A DNA stretch of 43,182 nt. It comes from Bacteroidales bacterium. GTDB lineage: Bacteria; Bacteroidota; Bacteroidia; Bacteroidales; Prolixibacteraceae. The notes beneath the pieces were generated by a model. That model saw only the letters and a program-made list of their open reading frames with translations. It had not been told where the DNA came from and searched no databases. Shown here piece after piece: positions 41,364 through 43,182 of the stretch. The stretch's first letter is position 1; every line of letters starts with the position of its first letter. The position numbers were made by a program, and so were the translations under genes. Location of the stretch: NCBI GenBank assembly GCA_015654795.1, contig JAATGF010000054.1, forward strand, positions 1 through 43,182. The letters are read 5' to 3'.

Positions 41364-41981
41364 ATGAAACTCATCGATCTTACCCATACGATTCATCGTA
41401 ATATCGCTGTTTTCCCCGGTGATGATCCTATTCAGCTTGATCAGGTCAGTACCCTTGAAAACAATGGATATAATAGTTTCAGACTGACGGCTGGAATGCA
41501 CTTTGGGACGCATATCGATGGGCCAAAGCATATGACTTCCGATACCAGAATGATGGCGGATCTTCCGCTTGAAATGTTTACGGGCAAAGGAGTGCTGATT
41601 GATGTAAGAGGAGAGGAGAAGGTCGCTTTTAGAGAATCGTTCCGTACAATCATTCAACCTGGCGATATTGTATTATTTTACTCCGGATTAGATCAGCATT
41701 TTGGCGAGCCAACCTATTTTACGGCCTATCCCGATATCACCGAAGAGCTTGTTCATTTTTTAGCTGACCAACATGTGAAAATAGTCGGTTTTGATTGGCC
41801 TTCGCCCGATCATGATCCTTTCCCGAGTCACAGTATTTTTTTTAAGAGCAATGTGCTGATTCTCGAAAACCTCACTAATCTTGGTCAGTTGTTACACGAA
41901 ACCGACTTTGAGGTCTTTGCCTTTCCGTTAAAGATTGAAGCCGATAGCTCAATTGTAAGGGTGGTGGCAAGAGTATTTTAG
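41364..41981 (+). CDS. Cyclase/kynurenine formamidase-like metal hydrolase
   Basis: A 205-residue metal-dependent hydrolase of the cyclase family (PF04199-like). The metal motif His46-x3-His50-x-Asp52-x3-His56 (HFGTHIDGPKH) is complete, and GFDWPSPDHDPFPSHSIFF supplies later ligands. Relatives hydrolyse N-formylkynurenine, isatin or close cyclic amides; the substrate is open here. It starts 18 bases after batE and may be read through from the Bat operon. Its last 27 codons are repeated, in diverged form, at 42574-42654. Confidence 0.88.
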   Translation: MKLIDLTHTIHRNIAVFPGDDPIQLDQVSTLENNGYNSFRLTAGMHFGTHIDGPKHMTSDTRMMADLPLEMFTGKGVLIDVRGEEKVAFRESFRTIIQPGDIVLFYSGLDQHFGEPTYFTAYPDITEELVHFLADQHVKIVGFDWPSPDHDPFPSHSIFFKSNVLILENLTNLGQLLHETDFEVFAFPLKIEADSSIVRVVARVF

Positions 41982-42234
41982 CGGGATGTTTGGGTTTGCA
42001 ACTTATTCTATTGTGCTATTTTAAGCAATCCGTTGATTGATAAGTCCTCGTCTAAACGACCCCAATGGATTCCATAACCTGAAGGTGATATTTTAAAATC
42101 ATTTTTATCGACCTCCGATGCTTTTGCTAATTTATTTGAAGCCTCGCTAATCTTCACTTTTAAAATAGAATTATCCACGTTGATAATCAGATAATCATTA
42201 TCAAAGTGAATGTCTGAAATATTATATACTTTAT
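41901..42234. repeat. Segmental duplication, left copy
   Basis: A stretch of about 333 bases, running from the last 27 codons of the cyclase gene through the DUF2442 gene, that reappears at 42574-42906 with an offset of 672-673. The DUF2442 part is nearly identical, the cyclase tail is clearly more diverged. See the findings. Confidence 0.8.
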
Positions 42235-42238
42235 TCAT
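42008..42238 (-). CDS. DUF2442-family protein, copy A
   Basis: A 76-residue DUF2442-type protein (MNKVYNISDIHFDNDYLIIN, SEASNKLAKASEVDKNDFKI, SGYGIHWGRLDEDLSINGLL). Its ATG at 42238 overlaps the end of the DUF4160 gene upstream by eight bases. DUF2442 and DUF4160 genes commonly occur as a pair and have been suggested to be toxin-antitoxin-like, but the function is not established. An almost identical second gene lies at 42680-42970. Confidence 0.82.
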   Translation of the reverse strand: MNKVYNISDIHFDNDYLIINVDNSILKVKISEASNKLAKASEVDKNDFKISPSGYGIHWGRLDEDLSINGLLKIAQ

Positions 42239-42494
42239 TGCCCTGGTTTTTATTGAAAAATTGATTCCATTCAATCACGATATAATCAAAATGCTCATAA
42301 ATTATCCTTTTAATTTCACGTTTGGACTGGGACGTCATATTATAGGTCAAAGCCTCCTTTATTTCAAATCCCTCTACATCAATCCAATATTTACACTCCA
42401 TATCCCCTTTTTCAGCGTGTACATGAATGGGTTCGGTATTTTCGTTGGCCCAAAAATAAATTCTCCAACCTGATATAAGTAAAATTGTTGGCAT
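42231..42494 (-). CDS. DUF4160-family protein
   Basis: An 87-residue DUF4160 protein (MPTILLISGWRIYFW, EPIHVHAEKGDMECKYWIDV). The conserved P-H-V-H and the strand structure fit the family. An ATG eleven codons upstream (42527) is unlikely. Reading direction and eight-base overlap with DUF2442 copy A show a two-gene unit. Confidence 0.85.
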   Translation of the reverse strand: MPTILLISGWRIYFWANENTEPIHVHAEKGDMECKYWIDVEGFEIKEALTYNMTSQSKREIKRIIYEHFDYIVIEWNQFFNKNQGNE

Positions 42495-42547
42495 TTTTAT
42501 TTCAAAGGTACAACAAATCAAATTCAAAAATCCTGTCTTTGATAAAA

Positions 42548-42654
42548 AACCTTATCGGTCATCTGTTATCCGCACCAATTTCGAGATATTTGCCTTTCCG
42601 CTAAGGATTGAAGCTGATAGCTCGATTGTTAGGGCGGTGGCAATGGTATTTTAA
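42548..42654 (+). pseudogene. Cyclase gene tail fragment
   Basis: The last 27 codons (TNFEIFAFPLRIEADSSIVR, then AVAMVF and stop) match the end of the cyclase gene with conservative changes (V to I, K to R). The preceding bases read NLIGHLL, like NLGQLL of the intact gene, but in a different frame, so the fragment is broken by a short deletion. It is the stub of a second, diverged cyclase gene. Confidence 0.75.
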
Positions 42655-42906
42655 CGGGATGTTGGGTTTGCAACTTATTCTATTGTGCCATTTTAAGCAA
42701 TCCGTTGATTGATAAGCCCTCGTCTAAACGACCCCAATGGATTCCATAACCTGAAGGTGATATTTTAAAATCATTTTTATCGACCTCCGATGCTTTTGCT
42801 AATTTATTTGAAGCCTCGCTAATCTTCACTTTTAAAATAGAATTATCCACTTTAATAATCAGATAATCATTATCAAAGTGAATGTCTGAAATATTATATA
42901 CCTTAT
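42574..42906. repeat. Segmental duplication, right copy
   Basis: Copy of 41901-42234. One base is missing in the GGGATGTTTGGG stretch between cyclase tail and DUF2442 (GGGATGTTGGG here). Similarity stops within the 5' end of the DUF2442 gene, where the two copies have different starts. Confidence 0.8.
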
Positions 42907-42970
42907 TATTCGATTTTGGCTCATTTACAATTTGCATCTTTAGTCCAAAAATAAAATCGTAGGATGACAT
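42680..42970 (-). CDS. DUF2442-family protein, copy B
   Basis: A 96-residue version of the protein at 42008-42238; from NKVYNISDIHF on it differs in only a few positions (ENDL to EGLS-type changes, IIN to IIK). Its first ~22 residues (MSSYDFIFGLKMQIVNEPKS) are unique. The ATG at 42937 (MQIVNEPKS) is an alternative start. No DUF4160 gene precedes it in the window, so this copy is unpaired here. Confidence 0.78.
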   Translation of the reverse strand: MSSYDFIFGLKMQIVNEPKSNNKVYNISDIHFDNDYLIIKVDNSILKVKISEASNKLAKASEVDKNDFKISPSGYGIHWGRLDEGLSINGLLKMAQ

Positions 42971-43013
42971 CTTTAAAAACTAATTTTTAGAAGCTCACCG
43001 CCTTAATTCCCGG

Positions 43014-43182
43014 TGTCACAGTTAAAGTCACAACTTGTATTGTCATATATGCTTATTAAACAGTGTATTATATAGATATTTTAGTAAATAATGTCACAGT
43101 TAAAGTAACAATAAAGTAACCAATTATCGATCTTTTTCAGAAATTTCATTGTAATATTTTAATGAATAAAGATACAGTTAAA
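43014..43182. repeat. Short repeats spaced 78 bp at the window end
   Basis: TGTCACAGTTAAAGT(C/A)ACAA occurs at 43014-43033 and 43092-43111, and ACAGTTAAA again at 43174-43182, each exactly 78 bases apart. Weak similarity also precedes the second and third copies (ATATTTTA-x-T-x-AATAA). The copies are too unlike one another for a CRISPR repeat, and the array is cut by the window edge. No gene is seen in 42971-43182. Confidence 0.45.

Noticed and set aside
43014-43182. Start of a CRISPR array
   Set aside because: The repeated part is only about 20 bases and varies between copies, whereas CRISPR repeats are nearly identical; no cas gene is nearby.

Overview
The window looks like a piece of a Bacteroidota chromosome, probably from an anaerobic or facultative member of the Bacteroidales/Marinilabiliales group. 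The reasons are a full moxR-DUF58-batA/B/C/D/E operon, a three-gene NAD-linked [FeFe] hydrogenase, many promoters of the Bacteroidota type (TTTG at -33, TAnnTTTG at -7), few strong Shine-Dalgarno sites, secreted proteins ending their signal in A-Q, and AT-rich intergenic DNA with REP-like palindromes next to TTTCTACAA. I saw no rRNA, tRNA, integrase, intact insertion sequence or CRISPR array.

Layout. 1-880: non-coding DNA with a ~125 bp direct repeat and REP-like palindromes. 884-5588: arsenic operon (ArsR, YnfA-type SMR-like protein, thioredoxin-type arsenate reductase, fused glutathione synthase GshF, Acr3 arsenite pump) behind a near-perfect operator. 5671-7283: a 5 x 9 bp repeat array, a frameshifted small gene, a TSUP permease with its own operator, and a decayed toxin-antitoxin pair in which the antitoxin runs into the toxin. 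7375-12829 (minus): hydrogenase operon, NuoE-like, NuoF-like fused to a GltD/NfnB-like flavoprotein, and an M3 [FeFe] hydrogenase. 13033-17432: secreted GH78-like rhamnosidase, Crp/Fnr regulator and the quinone-reductase-like gene it probably controls. 18164-21479: ECF sigma factor, His-rich membrane protein, ferredoxin, a secreted LamG/DUF1080-like protein and an outer-membrane barrel protein.

21827-29601 is an AT-rich defence segment: HsdR, an HsdM-HsdS fusion, a translationally coupled protein with a HEPN RNase motif (R-N-x3-H), and, beyond a terminator, a 576-residue protein with a PD-(D/E)XK nuclease core. This is the best candidate for an undescribed system. About 300 bp downstream lies a possible structured RNA (about 29900-30135) with its own terminator.

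30641-31765 carries a flavin reductase-like protein and a lipoprotein between two copies of a decayed ~80 bp sequence. 31766-32877 is repeat-rich non-coding DNA, including a nine-unit 11 bp tandem array. 32878-41981 is the Bat operon with a cyclase-family hydrolase at its end. 41901-42970 holds a duplicated DUF2442 gene, a DUF4160 partner and a fragment of a second cyclase gene. The window ends in short repeats spaced exactly 78 bp apart.
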